Origin: Candidatus Wolfebacteria bacterium
GTDB taxonomy: Bacteria > Patescibacteriota > Minisyncoccia > UBA6257 > UBA9933
Assembly (NCBI GenBank): GCA_024654025.1
Contig: JANLIR010000006.1
Location: forward strand, 1 to 33,491
Direction: 5' to 3'
Length of the DNA: 33,491 nucleotides
How positions within the stretch are numbered: position 1 is the first letter of the stretch; every line of letters begins with the position of its first letter. The position numbers and the translations under genes are program-made. Positions 33,390 to 33,491 of this stretch are shown piece after piece. The notes under the pieces are model-generated. The model was not told the DNA's origin and did no database searches. It worked only from the letters and a program-made list of their open reading frames with translations.

Positions 33390-33491
33390 TTCGGGCCTAC
33401 TTGTCCATAAGCGGGGTCGGATTTGTTTGTTATATTGTATTTGAGTTGAAGCTTCTGAATAGCTTGTTTGGTTAGTTGTCCGTAATAACCG
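33296..33491 (-). CDS. Partial (C-terminal) peptidoglycan-binding domain protein running off the window
   Basis: Minus-strand translation GYYGQLTKQAIQKLQLKYNITNKSDPAYGQVGPKTRKILNLLLQINDLQNQLNQLLIQLKKPSL*, similar to the C-terminus of 28471..30909. Confidence 0.85.
   Translation of the reverse strand, partial: GYYGQLTKQAIQKLQLKYNITNKSDPAYGQVGPKTRKILNLLLQINDLQNQLNQLLIQLKKPSL

Overview
The window looks like a chromosomal segment of a Candidate Phyla Radiation (Patescibacteria/Parcubacteria-like) genome; this placement rests on protein style and gene content only. Left half, mostly minus strand: PAP2 phosphatase, rpsR-ssb-rpsF, rpoC, rpoB, a GIY-YIG gene, mltG, rodA/ftsW, tsaD and an alpha/beta hydrolase. 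These are followed by a glycosyltransferase, a small accessory gene pair, tyrS and a CCA-adding-enzyme-like nucleotidyltransferase. Five tRNAs are present: Glu, Pro, Arg, Lys, Gly. Right half, accessory in character: an HTH/putative nuclease gene wedged between tRNAs, a tandem-domain DUF3494 (ice-binding-like) secreted protein, a histidine kinase/response regulator pair, an ECF-sigma cassette, HU, rny, FN3/peptidoglycan-binding surface proteins and two nucleotidyltransferase-type toxin-antitoxin-like modules. Main oddities: (1) a 30-bp twin-hairpin element inserted in the same reading frame in tyrS and the nucleotidyltransferase gene, with paired compensatory changes; (2) an MNT/HEPN module bounded by 118-bp gapless direct repeats from the 3' end of a peptidoglycan-binding gene; (3) a perfect 22-bp inverted repeat whose arm overlaps the rpsF start codon; (4) an HTH nuclease-like ORF with a hairpin over its start codon and its stop codon inside tRNA-Lys; (5) a GIY-YIG gene flanked by inverted repeats; (6) several REP-like palindromes. 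No CRISPR array or rRNA was seen. All counts are by eye; no searches were run.
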